DNA of 64,000 nt from Neurospora intermedia (Eukaryota > Ascomycota > Sordariomycetes > Sordariales > Sordariaceae), in assembly GCA_037102815.1 (NCBI GenBank), contig BTPP01000004.1, positions 3,100,001 through 3,164,000 of the forward strand. The letters run 5' to 3'. Shown piece after piece: positions 34,964 through 46,572 of the stretch. The translations under genes and the position numbers were made by a program. Every line of letters starts with the position of its first letter. Position 1 is the first letter of the stretch. The notes beneath the pieces were generated by a model, which made no database searches, was not told where the DNA came from, and worked only from the letters and a program-made list of their open reading frames with translations.

Positions 34964-35915
34964 CTTGGGCGATGATGGCATTGCGCTAATGACGACAAGA
35001 GGGACCTTGGGTGGATTGACGGGCCACTCGATGGGATCGATACTGGAATAAGGAAATGAAGCGAGTAAAAAGAGTATGGACAGGCAACGGATGGGAAAAG
35101 GGATGTCGTCAACGGTGAAGTCACACAAAGTTTGGTGTCGCTGTCGCCCGCGTGTTGCAGCGGGAAGAAAAAAAAATTGGGAATGGAGAATGGAGGGGCT
35201 CCAGCGGCGAACCGATAAGGTGCTCCCTGGCGCTCCGTGCACAGACCACTTTCCACGCCGAGACTTTCACGGTCGCAAACTGAACCTGGCCGATGGATGG
35301 GTGGGCGACGCTGAGTGCTGATACCCGGGCCTTCACTAGGTACCGTAGAACACTTCGTTCACTCTCCATCGATCAACCCGGCTGGCGCGCCTCATGCGAA
35401 CGTCTCGGGTCAAGAACAGGTCTGGAACATTACAGGCACCCATCAGGCAGCCCTCCAGGCAGCGGCCACCCGGTCTCAGGTCCAGTCCCGAGTTGGAACG
35501 CCGGACCTGGCCGGACACACAGACGGATTTTGGATTGTCCGAGCGACGGCGGGGGCGATCCAGGCACCGGCGTTGTGGGGTCACAGCGGTGCACAATCCG
35601 TCCCCGACCCGACCGCTTGTCGCCGGGTCCTTCCCGTTACATTCGGCAAACAGTCATCGGCCATTGTGACGACACGTCATTACACACAGTCAGATCACAT
35701 GCTAAAATTACAAGATTCAGACCGATGAGATGACTCCAATTCAATCCCCCCAAGCCTTATCTAGCGCTTTCATCCAAACAATACCGTAACTACAACAACT
35801 TGGTATCTCCTCCCAATGATTGACGCTCGTAGTGCACAAATGCATGTCCATCATCAAAACAATTGCTCGCGAGGGGGACTGATGCGACCAGCACACCAGC
35901 CGCCATGATCATAAA
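34964..35915. other. Spacer upstream of CTP synthase
   Basis: No supported gene. GC-rich between about 35390 and 35640; it contains the CTP synthase leader and probable promoter, and at the right end the 3' flank of the amidotransferase-like gene. Confidence 0.45.
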
Positions 35916-36689
35916 TCACAACTTCCACTCCAACTCATTTCTCTCGTCCTCCTTCCCTTCTTCCCTCAGACCCTCCCAAACCCATTCCAAAACCCTCTCC
36001 CACACCCAATTCCCATCATGTTCCCTCTCCATCAACCCCTTCACCTCTTCCATCGCTTTGGGGTCATTCAAATCCCACCCCCACCATCTCGCCGCATCTC
36101 TAATCTTTAGCTTGGCCGCCTTTGCGTCCTTCTCCGGATGTCCTTGAAACGTCAAGACGCTGTTATCGTGTGAGAGGAGACATTCATTGTTGGCGAGTAA
36201 TTGGTGAAAATTAGGTGGTGTAGAAACAAGCTGTCGACGATGGTGTTGATGAAGTCTTAGGGAGCTCTTCTTTTCCTCTCCCTTTCCTCCTGACATGGAT
36301 GGTGGCCCTCGGTCATTGAAAAATTGTAACCCGGCGGGTGTGAGTTCCGAGTCTGTTACTCCAAGCTGTTTACATTACATCAGGGCATCAGTTAGCATTG
36401 CCCATTTCGCCACTATTTTCTTTCACATCATCATTATTAGATTGGAAGAATTCGAAGTAACATACCTCCGGTAACCTCATCTCCCCCACCTCCCCTCCTC
36501 CCATCACCATCCCCAGCGTCTGATGTCCCCAACAAACTCCCACTATCTTCTTCTTCGGCCATTCCTTCCTCGTCTGCCGTACAAATTCATGCACCCTCAA
36601 TATCCACGCATGTCTTTTCCTCGGATCAGCATTTCCCCCTCCGATTACAATCAGGTCAAATTCCGCCGGATCAGGCAGGAACTCTTTCA

Positions 36690-36720
<31 letters not shown>

Positions 36721-37236
36721 TGTCCTATCAGCTTTCGCGTCGTCAGCCCTAGTACGTCTAGTAGCCTCGCTCTTTCGACCACCGTCAGACTCAGAGTCGT
36801 CCGAAGAGGACCGACCCCCAAACCCGTTCGAACAATCAGACGAAAAGGCCCCGTCATCCGATGACAACAACGACAACTCCGCAGACCCCCCATTATTACC
36901 CCCGCCGTCGTTGTAACATCCGTCCCGATCGTTGTGAGGACCCTGAGAACAGCAGTAAAAGTTGTCGGCTGGGTAGAAGAACGATAAAGCAGGCTGGAAG
37001 CGGCAGGTCGGGGATTGCGTTAAGGAGGCGAAGCAGCGTGTGTAAGAGTCGCGGATGGAGGAGATGTGTGGGGAGCGGTAGGAGTTGAGGAGGATGGCGA
37101 TTCGAAGGGGGATTTTGGTTGGTTGGTTTTCGGGTGTGTCGTTGGTGTTGTCTTGATTGTGATTGTGGTTGTGGTTTTGGCGAGGGTTGACCTCGTGGTG
37201 AAGAGTACCTCTCGGAGAGTCGGTTGAGGCGGTCAT
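35916..37236 (-). CDS. Class I glutamine-amidotransferase-like protein with low-complexity insert
   Basis: Exons 37236-36466 and 36365-35916 (100-nt intron, GTATGT/CAG) give 406 residues. The fold signatures are present in order: RIAILLNSY strand, FDLIVIGGGNADP, VGVCWGHQ with nucleophile Cys235, and TFQGHPE with His333 and Glu335. It resembles the fungal stand-alone class I amidotransferase-like proteins related to yeast YLR126C, which act on unknown substrates; a peptidase-like role is also possible. Between the first strand and IGGG lies an insert of about 90 residues (roughly 92-183) made of Gly/Asn/Asp/Ser-rich sequence ending in a nine-serine tract coded by a CAG/CTG repeat. The first in-frame ATG (37236) is used; an upstream extension begins with TTG. 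Confidence 0.85.
36692..36720. repeat. (CTG)n trinucleotide repeat coding polyserine
   Basis: Nearly ten uninterrupted CTG units on the plus strand, read as AGC (Ser) codons in the minus-strand amidotransferase-like gene. Confidence 0.9.
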
Positions 37237-37800
37237 GTTGAATGGCCGCTTGGATGGGTGGTGTTTTCCCTTTCTTTTTTTCGTAAACAAGTCAACTAAG
37301 TAAGTTGATGGCGCTAGATCGTGAAGTTGGGTTTGTTAGGTAACTGGGGGGAAGCTTCTTCTTAAGTCTTCCTCGGCAGATAATCGATCAGGGGGAGGTT
37401 TATAACCGGCTATAGTAACCGGGTTACATAAAGTGAGCTTGATAGCTTTTGCCAATGCGTTGCTCCTTTAATGTATTCAGATCCCTACCTCTACTTTTCA
37501 GGCAGGCGTTCATTCGATACAAAACCGACAAAGGCTGGGGAAAGGGAACCCTTGTTTTGGGGCTGGGGGGAATACTTGGCAAGGAACGGCAGGAGCGGCA
37601 GTTAGTTCTAACACTTGATGATGATCAATCTCGAGTCACACCAAAACACACCAAGCAATGGCCGAATAGGAGAATAACGAAACACGTTGAACAAGACGGA
37701 TTCAGGGCGGACAGCCAAGCCCCGATTCTCATCCACTGGATGACGTTCATTTGGGGGTTCTGCACTAGTGTAGGGGACTTTGGGGAATGTGTGAGTACAC
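37237..37800. other. Spacer before inverted-repeat element
   Basis: No gene seen. Includes the promoter and leader of the minus-strand amidotransferase-like gene. Confidence 0.4.
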
Positions 37801-38069
37801 TACAGTCCGATGCTTGTTTGTTAGCTCAGTACCCCTAGCAGTATACGTATGCACTTGGACGAAACCTATCCCTAATAGTCCTAAAGCTTACAAAGACAAA
37901 TTGAAATGGCTGAGTACGGATTATGAAGGTAATAACAGGATTTTATATGATGTTTTGTATATAAGAAATTGTGTATTCTAGGTACGTTTATATATTAGTT
38001 GACTATGAAAATGCCTAGGAAAGTTGACACGAGGTCTTGAGCTAACAAACAACTAAACCAGACTGGATA
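37801..38069 (+). mobile_element. TA-flanked inverted-repeat element, copy A
   Basis: About 269 bases starting TACAGTCCGATGCTTGTTTG and ending with the inverted terminus (CTAACAAACAACTAAACCAG..). The interior matches copies at 39013, 42827 and 46711, for example the shared AAAGTTGACACGAGGTCT near the right end. No coding capacity. The terminus at the right is damaged. Confidence 0.75.
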
Positions 38070-39012
38070 AGTGTACCTGGATGACATCATGGCAGCTGAA
38101 AGTCGCGAAAACTACACTAGGGATGGACTCATTGGTTACCTCACCCATTGTATGGATTTGACAGTTTGAACGAAGGAGGCCCGTCATTATTTTTTAGGAA
38201 AAGAGAAAAAAACAACTGGTAGGTTTTTTGGCCCCCATCTCGCGATCATGAACAGTCTCACAGTCTATAAAGGGGATTGTTAGGTACTTAGATTCGCATG
38301 CCGCGCTGCGCCGTATCTGTGCAGTTGATCGCGCCCTCAACGAGCTGAAAGGGATCACTAGGCAGATCACAGGCTCGTCCATGACAAAATTACGAGACTT
38401 TTGCACTCCGACACCGCTCGTTATTATAGTTTAGAAAGGCCGTTGCAAAACTACAATAGGGATTACGACCATTCGAAAACACATTGCCTGGAGTCCCATT
38501 GGCATATTTCAATCTAGAAATAGCCTAACAATTCAGACTAAAGGTGTATTGAAGACGCTTGGATGCGTAATAAGGGTATACCCAAGGTATAATGTCAAAG
38601 GTCTTAAGCATTTTGTCTAAGATCGTAACGAGACAGGCACGGGAGAAGGGATCACGGATTCAGGGGAAAACACGGGATGACAGGGCGCAGCAATGGATCA
38701 GATGCCATGCGGCGTCCGCTGTCAGGGCATCTTACTGTCAGCTCAGTGGGTCGTCCCGCTGCACTGGACCTGAGCGCCATCCGCGCATTTTGCGGGGCGT
38801 CCCGCAATTGTCCGGCAGATGGGGCCCATTTCATCCCATCCCTTTGGACTTGGACATGGGTCCATCGTTTTGTTTGGAGGGTTTGTTGGGATGATGGCAT
38901 CGGATGACAGGCGATAAATAGTTGGAAAGATGGATTTCCAAGTAGGGAGCTTAGGGATTGAGGTAAAGGTAGTAAGGCCTGATGGCCCGGGGTAAATCTT
39001 TAGAATCTATCG
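38070..39012. other. AT-rich spacer
   Basis: Gene-free DNA between two copies of the inverted-repeat element. Short frames on both strands show no family signature. Confidence 0.4.
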
Positions 39013-39277
39013 TACAGTCCAGTACTGGTTTGTTTGTTAGCTCGAGACCTGGTGTCAACTTTCCTATGCGTTTTTATGTTAATTGATGTGTAATCTTACC
39101 TTGGGCACACTGTTTTTGATATTCAAAATGTCATATCAAATGCTACTGATACCTTTTGGTTTGTCCTAGTGAGCTTTAAGACTATCCGGAATGGGTTGCA
39201 TCTATTGCACTATGTATATTGTGATACTAGGAGTGCCTAGTGTACCGAGCTAATAAACGAACCAGCAACGGACTGTC
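39013..39277 (-). mobile_element. TA-flanked inverted-repeat element, copy B (best preserved)
   Basis: 265 bases in opposite orientation to copy A. Left end TACAGTCCAGTACTGG, right end (read on the minus strand) ACAGTCCGTTGCTGG; both continue into GTTTGTTTGTTAGCTCG-like sequence, giving imperfect terminal inverted repeats of about 30 bases. The right-hand flanking TA reads TC, a single change. Confidence 0.8.
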
Positions 39278-39460
39278 GAACAGCATACTATTAGAACTAT
39301 ACATCTAGCCAAAGCCCGCTCATCATTATATATTTCCATTGTAGGTATATAGATAATATTATACAGGAAATAGTAAACCTCATTAAATCATCCACATTAA
39401 ATGCATCTCATCATTTCGTATCCAAACCAGCATCTCGGGGTATCATATCCCTGCCTCCAA
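39278..39460. other. Short AT-rich 3' flank
   Basis: Downstream flank of the subtilisin-like gene, very AT-rich; likely its 3' untranslated region and terminator. Confidence 0.45.
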
Positions 39461-42150
39461 TCAGGCAGTAAAAGCCCTCTTACTCTTAGCAGCATACTTG
39501 ATCGTGAAGGGCTCGGTAGTCTGAGTCTCCCAGTCCAGGGGCCACTTGCTGTTCCCGTAGATCTTGAGCGCCTTAAGCGTGATCTTGTAAGTGTCAGCAG
39601 GGGCGTAGGTGCCATCAGAGAGGGCACCATCCCAGTTCCACTCAAAAGTACCGCGGGGGTTCCAGCGGGCCGGGAAGGTGAGGACCTGGCCGATGGTCTT
39701 GCCCTTGGAATTGACGACGTCGGCGTGGACCTCAGCGGAGCCCATGCTGAGGGTAAGTACGATGGTCGGGTAGACGGTGGTGGCGTACAGGGTGTCGTTG
39801 GCCTTGCCGGCGGGAGGCAGGGTGAAGGTGGTGCCGGCGGCGACGGGAGCGTAGGTAGCGTCGCTGGATTGGCTGAGGTAGCTGTTCTGCTTGTCAAGGA
39901 CGGTGACAGAGCGCATGCTGCCGACGACGCCCTGGTAGGGGAGCGAGTAGCCGGTGGAGTCGGTGCCGTTGAGGGTGATGTAGCCCGAGTAGACGGGCAG
40001 GCGCTTGGCATCGAGACCCAAGGGGGGGATGGCGAGGACGGTGACGGTCTTCTTCTGGCCAGGGTTCAGAGTGATCTTGGCGGGGGTGAGGACGAGGGTA
40101 GCCTTAGCGTCGACCAGCTCGTTGGGGAAGGCAGCAGGGCCGATCGAGGTGTCGTTGGCGAAAGTATAGGCGGTAGCAGCGCTGGTATGGCCGAGCTGGT
40201 AAGTGACGGCCTTCTTGCCAGTGTTGGTAACCTCGAAGCTCTGGAGGGGCTTGAAGTGCTCAGTGTCGTTGAAGGAGATGCTGGAAACGCTGAGGAGGGC
40301 GTTGGCGTTGGCAGCGTCCCATGCCTGGATCAGACCGGCACCCTGCTGGGCAACCGGCGCAAGCATGGGGTAGGTCTTGGTACCATCGTTGAAGAGGTTA
40401 GGATGGGCAGTAGCGGAGAAAAGGTTCTCGAGGACCTTGGGGTCCTTGGTGCCACGCTTCTGCATGACGAGGGCCCAGGTGGCAGCAGCAAGAGGGCAGG
40501 CCATGGAGGTACCAGAAAGTACAGCATATGAGCCAAGAGCACGTGGGTAGGTGGAAAGGATCATACCGCCGGGAGAAGAGATCTGGGGCTTGACATCAAC
40601 CTCATAGGTCGGGCCCCAGGATGTGTAGGTGCTGAGGAAACCAGGGGTAGCGGTGTTGGGGAAGTTGTTGAGATTCTTAGGGGCGGTCTCAGGATCAGCC
40701 ATGTTGACAGTGACCTGAGTGCCGGCCTGAAGAGCCTTGATCCAAGCAGCACCGGTCTCGGAAGTGACCATAGCAGCAGCCTTGACACCCGCGACGGTGC
40801 TGACATCGACTTTGGTAGATCCAGAGGCGTTGTTGTAGTAAATAATATACTTGGCCCCCTTAGCGGCAGCGTTCTGAGCCTTCTGGACGAAGGTGCAGGT
40901 ACCACGGCGGATGAGAACGATGTACTTGGAGAGGTCAGGGGTGTCATCGGGGAAAGCCTCGCAGCCGTTGGCAGCATCGGCAGTGTTGAAATTGACGGAC
41001 CAGACAGGAAGGCTGACATTGGCCCAGGCACTGGGGGAACCAGCGGTGAAGCCAAAGGTCGAAAGGGAGCCGTTGGCGACAGAGTAAGAGGCCTCGCTGA
41101 GAAGAGCAGGGGCAAGTATGTTGTCGACAGAGGCGACTGCGGTAACCTTCTTGCCGTTGGCAGCAGTAGAAGCGTAGAAGATACCCGTAGCACCATCGTT
41201 TCCGGCAGAGAGAAGGCAGGGAACACCCTTCTCGACGATCCTACTGACGACGGTAGCCCAAGAGTCCTCGGGCCAACCAGAGGCACCACCGATGGAGGCG
41301 GTGATGATGTCACTGCCATCATCGTAGGCCTTGAGGTAAGCCTCGATGAGGATGTCGTTGCCGACATCACCACTGCAGCCGAACACACGGTAAGCACCGA
41401 GAGTCACACCCGAGGCAGCACCAATGATGCCATAGGGGTTGTTTGTCTGAGCGGCTACAGATCCAGAGGTATGAGTGCCGTGCCCGTTGCAGTCTAGGGG
41501 ATCGGAATCAGGGACAGGAGTGTTGGAGCCATTGAAGTCATCACCGACCAAGTCAGTACCGTAAGAAACCAAGCAGCCGGGGCCGAAGCAGCCGCCGAGG
41601 GCAGGGTGAAGATAGTCGATACCAGTGTCGATGACGGCGATCTTGATGCCCTTGCCAGTAATACCGGAATCCCTGAACTTGTTGACCTGGGTCATGAGGT
41701 GAGGGGAGAAGGTGTCGTTGCCAGTGTCACGTTTGGCGACAACCTCCTGAACGGCGCTGCCAGTGGAGTGAACCGTGTGCTCGGGGATGGAGTAGCGTCT
41801 GACAGGGTACAGGGCCTTGACGCCAGACATGGCAGCAACCTTACTGGCGAGGTCATCGGCCTTTTCAAGGTCCTTGAACTGGAAGGAAGCACCCTTGAAG
41901 AGCTCATGGCGAATATCCTTGCGGATGGTGGCATCGCCCTTGATGGAGGCGAGGATGGAGGTAGGATCCTATTAAGCACATATGATTAGCATAAGGCATC
42001 CCTCTCCTGTGAAAGTCTGTCCAAACTTACATGGCTATCCTCGTACTCGACGATATAGGCACCGGGGACGACCGCAGGGGCCTTTTGGTGGGCAGCTTGG
42101 GCGAAAGACGCAGCCGCAAGGAGCGTCGTGGCCAAACCGAGACGAACCAT
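39461..42150 (-). CDS. Secreted subtilisin-like serine protease with PA domain
   Basis: Exons 42150-42031 and 41968-39461 (62-nt intron, GTAAGT/TAG) give 875 residues. Residues 1-20 are a signal peptide (RLGLATTLLAAASFAQAA). An inhibitor-I9-type propeptide spans about 30-110 (GAYIVEYEDSH...VAAMSGVKALYPV). The S8 catalytic triad is complete: Asp154 (AVIDTGIDY), His203 (NGHGTHTSG) and Ser528 (SGTSMACP), with oxyanion Asn297 (LSAGNDG). A protease-associated insert lies at about 330-470 (IVLIRRGTCTFVQKAQNAAAKGAKYII). The last 300 residues are beta-rich, Fn3-like. This is the layout of the fungal Vpr-like subtilases, extracellular enzymes used to digest proteins or to attack host or competitor material. 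Maturation by removal of the propeptide is expected. Confidence 0.95.
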
Positions 42151-42826
42151 GATGAGTGTCTTTCTCACTTGTGACAGAGAGAGAAAGTCAAAGAATGGGA
42201 GGGGAGACCACCGTCTGAGAGCGAAGCAGCTGCGAAGTAGACTGACGGCTGCGTGATCGTCTCGGCGCTACACTCGTAGGTCTTGAGCAGGCGGAGGATG
42301 AGGCGGCGCCATGGTAGGTATATATGCATTTTGTCCATCGCGTAGTGAACGGCATGGTATCATCCGTCTAAATAGACGATGTTCGGGACCCGAATATCAG
42401 AACCCACTTTAGACGAGGAGGGAAGAAGAGAGGCGACCGGGATGGTATGCGGGGGGCGCTACCGGAAGCGATGCCAGGTCAGGAAGGACGACAGAAGGAC
42501 GACCAGGGCATGGAGAGCAAATGGCGGCCGAGTTGAGGACCAAGGGCCTTATCTGGGCGCAATTGATGAAGCTTATTGGACCATCTGCATCGGCAACCTC
42601 TGTGAAGGCGTGCTTATGGCACCTTTCTCGACGAGGCAGGTCGATCGCTCCACGACGGTCGATACAACTCTAGAGTGGCCGACTGCGGTGGCCAAGAAGC
42701 TATCCGTAATTGTAATTTACCGGAGGGCGACTTTTGTTCCTTTTGCTCGTCTTCTTGCATGGGACGGCAGCGTGAAATGCTACTGCAGAGCAACGGTACC
42801 ACTGAGGCATGTCTTGGCTCTTTGGC
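42151..42826. other. Upstream region of the subtilisin-like gene
   Basis: Contains a TATATAT-type box near 42319 about 170 bases upstream of the start codon; otherwise no gene. Confidence 0.4.
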
Positions 42827-43112
42827 TTGAGTCCGATGCTGGTTTATTCGTTAGCTTGGTATACTAGGCAGGCACTGTACCATACTCTGTACACTAGACG
42901 AAATCTATCCCGAATAGTCCCAAACCTTGCAAGGACAAGTAAAAATGGCTATCACGAATGATAAAAGGCATTGGTAGGATCTGATAATGCATTTTTGATA
43001 TCAGAAATAGCGTATTCAAGGTAAGATGACGCATTAGTTAGCTGTGAAAACGCATAGGAAAGTTGACACGAGGTCTCGAATTAACAACGAAACCAGTACT
43101 GACTGGACTGTA
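42827..43112 (+). mobile_element. TA-flanked inverted-repeat element, copy C
   Basis: About 286 bases in the orientation of copy A, from TTGAGTCCGATGCTGG to ACTGGACTGTA. The right end keeps the intact GGACTG-TA junction. Differences from copies A and B are largely C/T and G/A changes, for example GGTTTATTCGTTAGCTTGG against GGTTTGTTTGTTAGCTCG. Confidence 0.8.
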
Positions 43113-45348
43113 TGGGAATAGTAGTACATTGAGTGAGCACATTACACTAGGCAATGGGACGCTGCTGTGCTTGCATAGGGAAGGGAGATCTCGTTTGTGA
43201 GGATTCCTCCGCAATGCAGGTCACCTTATGTCTTTTGACATGTCGGACTCCGACTATGTTCCCGTCAATTACAAACTGTGATCCGATGGCTGGGAATTCG
43301 TTGGTATAGTAGACTTTGCTAACGACATGCGGACAGGGACATGGCAACAACACCAAAGAGAAGCTGAGAAGCCCCATGTGAACAACAACAGACACCCAAG
43401 ATCTTGAACACGGGCTTGGCAATGCGAAGCTTTTTTGCCTTCTCTTTTTCAACGTCTTTATAGTGATTTCTTGGCCTTGCCGAGGTTTGTTTTCCTTGTG
43501 ACTTTTGTAGTTTTGGTGGTGAATTGTTGTTATCAGTCGGCTAAACTGATAGATAACTCGCCAACGTTTATTGCCATGGCAGCTGCCTTTTCCACGATTG
43601 ATCCGCCACAGTACAGTAATGATACTTGACCACACACATGTCGCCCAAAGCCACTGAATGACGCGAATGGTTCAGTTACTGCCTCGAGACTTCGACGGCA
43701 GCAGACGATCCATGGCGAATTCCATTTTCCTGTTTTTCTCGATGAGATGTGTGCTTAATTTTCTTTTGGATAGCTTTCTTTTGCAGAGTTGGAATCGGAG
43801 GCCGTATAAAGCACAGCAGAGCCTCGGCCAGACGCAAAGTCACCACGTTCTTGGGTGGTAATTGGAGGGGGTGAAGGGTGAAGGGTGTAAAGGTAGGCTC
43901 GAATAGGCAGTTGAGATGCCATCAGGTGCTGCTGATGAAAAATAAATGTTCCTGCGTCGCCCCGCTGTCACAGTGTCCCACTGACTAGGTTCACTAGAGC
44001 AACAATGAAACCCTGTTGCTGCAGTGAATGGGTTGCTTGGAAAGGTCTCCAGCGGACGAGACCGACGCCGATGACTCCCAACCAAGAAACTATCCTGGAC
44101 CAAGATCGGACGAGTAGGTCAAGGGCATCAGTTTAAAGACCAGAGGACCTGCTAAAACGGGACAGCGAAAGCGAACCACATCTTGGGACTAATTGATTTC
44201 GTGGAGTCATGGTTTTGGCGAAGGCAACTAGTTAGCCAGCATGGCTGGAAATCAGACTATGCCATCCATCAAGCAGCGAGATGGGGTGCTTTACCCTGTG
44301 TCATCTGGCATCGCCAGACATGTTCAGATGGTGTCTAATAAAAACAAATACATACCATCCTGAGCCAACTTGGCAGGGTTCCGGAAACGGGCTTGGGTTC
44401 TATGTAAAACGGTGCTACACAGAACGCCCGAACGGCATGAATGATGCAGCTACAAACTCGGGAGTCGAGATAAGCGCATGCAGTGACTTTCAAGATGGCC
44501 GTTGAGTGGTGGTTCAACAAGGTGAAACAAAGTGCTGTACTGTAGGTAGCTTAAACGTGGAAAGGCGCATGCGTGAAGAAACCGGGGAGCCAATAACACC
44601 GATACTGGTGCGTATGCTTCAACAATGAAGGACCAGACGGCATATAGGATACAGAGAAATGAGACATGATGGAAAAGCCCAGACAATCTGGCCGTCCATG
44701 TCTACACAGCTCACCCAGTCGAGCTGACCGGAGCGGTGAGCTTCACATGACCATTGACCTTGTACTAGCAAAGAGCCATCGTTGAAGAGTGGAAAGAAGC
44801 AAAAACTAGTATCAAGATTTAGCTTGTGTATATTAGTGGTGTTGTGAGAATGGCTTGATGGTGGTGGTAGCTTCGGCTCGAGTTGATGGACGGTGTGAGC
44901 AACATCTCACCATGCGTTCCTGCAGCTTGGAAGTTGCCGGCGGCATATAAGAATTGCCGACCGGCAGGCTCAGTGGGTTGTCTCTCGGCTTTTGGGGAAG
45001 TCTCAGCCAATCAGAGGTTCCCAAAGATTGATGACCGAGCCGGGAGCACGAAGCTCTCCGCAGGTTGCCGTCGTTGGATGAACTTCATTGATCGAGACGA
45101 ACACCACCGCAGTAACTTCGGTTGACATTCCCCGTCATCCCATCCTAGCATCGCATCGTCGTTCTGAACGAACCACCCAGATCCAGCCATCCAATACAGT
45201 AGCTGTAACTACATAAGGTACGTCTTCCACTCGACCGCGCTGGCCCGCCTGCGAAGACTTAAACTAATTATTGCCGTCACAGACTCGAGCCGCCGACTAC
45301 TATTCCCTGTTGAATCGACTACCGTATTTCCGCAACGCCCCCTTCACC
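43113..45348. other. Gene-free spacer upstream of the BolA-like gene
   Basis: About 2.2 kb. A minus-strand frame at 43147-43377 starts with a hydrophobic stretch (MGLLSFSLVLLPCPCP) like a signal peptide but has no other support. No further gene, repeat or RNA seen. Confidence 0.4.
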
Positions 45349-45837
45349 ATGATTTGCAGAGCCTGCCTTCGTGCTAGCAGAGCTGGCCTCCGCTCCGACG
45401 CTTCCCAAAGACTCGCCTCTTTCCAGACGCCAAGCAGGGCTCTCTCTTCGCTGGCTTCTACACGTCCCTTTGCATCTGCCACATACTCTACCTCTGCTCT
45501 TCTTCAACAGCGCGCCATTCAGACCCCGAATCGCCTTGCCTCGAGGACATACTCTACCGCAGCTTCGGAACAACCTGCGAGCGCTGTCCCGGAAAAGCCG
45601 GAAGATCTGGACGAGGGAGAGGCCCAGGTCTGGGACATCTTGGTCCGCGAGTTTGCGCCTACCAACCTCGTCGTGCGAGACATCTCGGGAGGCTGCGGCT
45701 CCATGTATGGCGTTGACATCTGCTCCGAGAAGTTCCGTGGCCTCAACATGCTCAAGCAGCAACGTCTGGTCAACGCCGCTCTCGGTGACCTGGTCAAGCA
45801 GTGGCACGGCATCCAGATCAAGACCAGCGTGCCTTAA
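45349..45837 (+). CDS. Mitochondrial BolA-like protein (Bol3/Aim1 type)
   Basis: One exon, 162 residues. The first about 70 residues are rich in Arg, Ser, Ala and Leu with no acidic residues other than one Asp, a mitochondrial targeting sequence. The rest is a BolA domain: EAQVWDILVREFAPTNLVVRDISGGCGSMYGVDICSEKFRGLNMLKQQRLVNAALGDLVKQWHGIQIKT, with GGCGSMY and the helix-turn KQQRLVNAAL typical of the mitochondrial subgroup. Bol3/Aim1 works with Nfu1 and the monothiol glutaredoxin in delivering 4Fe-4S clusters to mitochondrial enzymes. A single conserved Cys sits in GGCG. The ATG at 45349 is preferred; the in-frame extension upstream has no good start. Confidence 0.93.
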   Translation: MICRACLRASRAGLRSDASQRLASFQTPSRALSSLASTRPFASATYSTSALLQQRAIQTPNRLASRTYSTAASEQPASAVPEKPEDLDEGEAQVWDILVREFAPTNLVVRDISGGCGSMYGVDICSEKFRGLNMLKQQRLVNAALGDLVKQWHGIQIKTSVP

Positions 45838-46257
45838 AGAAAAGAACAGGGGAGGAACGTGAGAGAAAGATGATTTTATATTTTTCAGTGCCATGTACAC
45901 CACTCGATACCCAAATGAACAACCGCACCAAAGCTCTTGAATGGCCGCAGTGCCCTACCATCAAGACAAATTTTCAACTGATGCGAAACTCGAAAATACC
46001 ACCATGCCCGTATCATCCTGCACGATTCCTCATGACAAATTCGACGTTTCCTCATTCTCCATTTCGATGCCCATGATACCCCAGTTCACTGCTGGAGCCA
46101 ACCCGGGATCAGGTCCCTTGTTAAATAGTGGCTGTCTGGGTCACCCCCGCTCGGTTCGTCAAGACACCCAACCCTAGACCCAAAGCAAAAAAGAAAGAAA
46201 GAAAAAGAAAAAAATACCATCACATTCAGATTATGTGAGAAGGAAAAATTAAGGAGT
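45838..46257. other. Spacer between BolA-like gene and tRNA-Leu
   Basis: The 3' flank of the BolA-like gene. On the minus strand the tRNA-Leu transcript would run into a TTTTT run at about 46246-46250, a probable RNA polymerase III terminator. Confidence 0.5.
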
Positions 46258-46366
46258 GACAAGAGTGGGATTCGAACCCACGCCCTTTCGGACTACGGAT
46301 ATGAGATTTAACTCAGATTAAGGGTTAACCTTAACGTAGCGCCTTAGACCGCTCGGCCATCTTGCC
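46258..46366 (-). tRNA. tRNA-Leu (anticodon AAG) with 30-nt intron
   Basis: Read on the minus strand, GGCAAGA pairs with TCTTGTC (one G-U pair) as acceptor stem; the D-arm GCCGAGCGG, T-arm GTGGG-TTCGAAT-CCCAC and a leucine-type long variable arm follow. The anticodon stem is CTACG/CGTAG. The loop reads TTAAGG then a 30-nt intron and C, placing anticodon AAG at 34-36 and the intron in the canonical position after base 37. The intron contains CCTTAA, which can pair with the TTAAGG loop, the expected anticodon-intron helix for splicing. Confidence 0.93.
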
Positions 46367-46572
46367 TATTAATGAAAAAACTACCCAATTCTGGTGTTTA
46401 CATACCCCATTGCGGATATCCCTCACTTTTACTATGGCGGCGGATATTAACCCATCAAGATTCCCGATAAACGACCACGCAATGCGTCGTAGCTTCACCG
46501 AAGAGCATTCTGTCGATCTATATACAATTCGAGAGAAGATAAAGAGATGTCCTTACAATTGTAGCAGGTGAG
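46367..46572. other. 5' flank of tRNA-Leu
   Basis: Two hundred bases between the tRNA and the composite inverted-repeat locus; nothing else recognised. Confidence 0.5.

Noticed and set aside
39401-40531. Long plus-strand frame antisense to the subtilisin-like gene (376 codons)
   Set aside because: It is a shadow caused by C/G third-position codon bias on the minus strand; the product is Gly/Glu/Val-rich without motifs.
43147-43377. Small secreted-protein-like frame on the minus strand
   Set aside because: A short hydrophobic start is the only support; no codon bias, homologous pattern or gene context.
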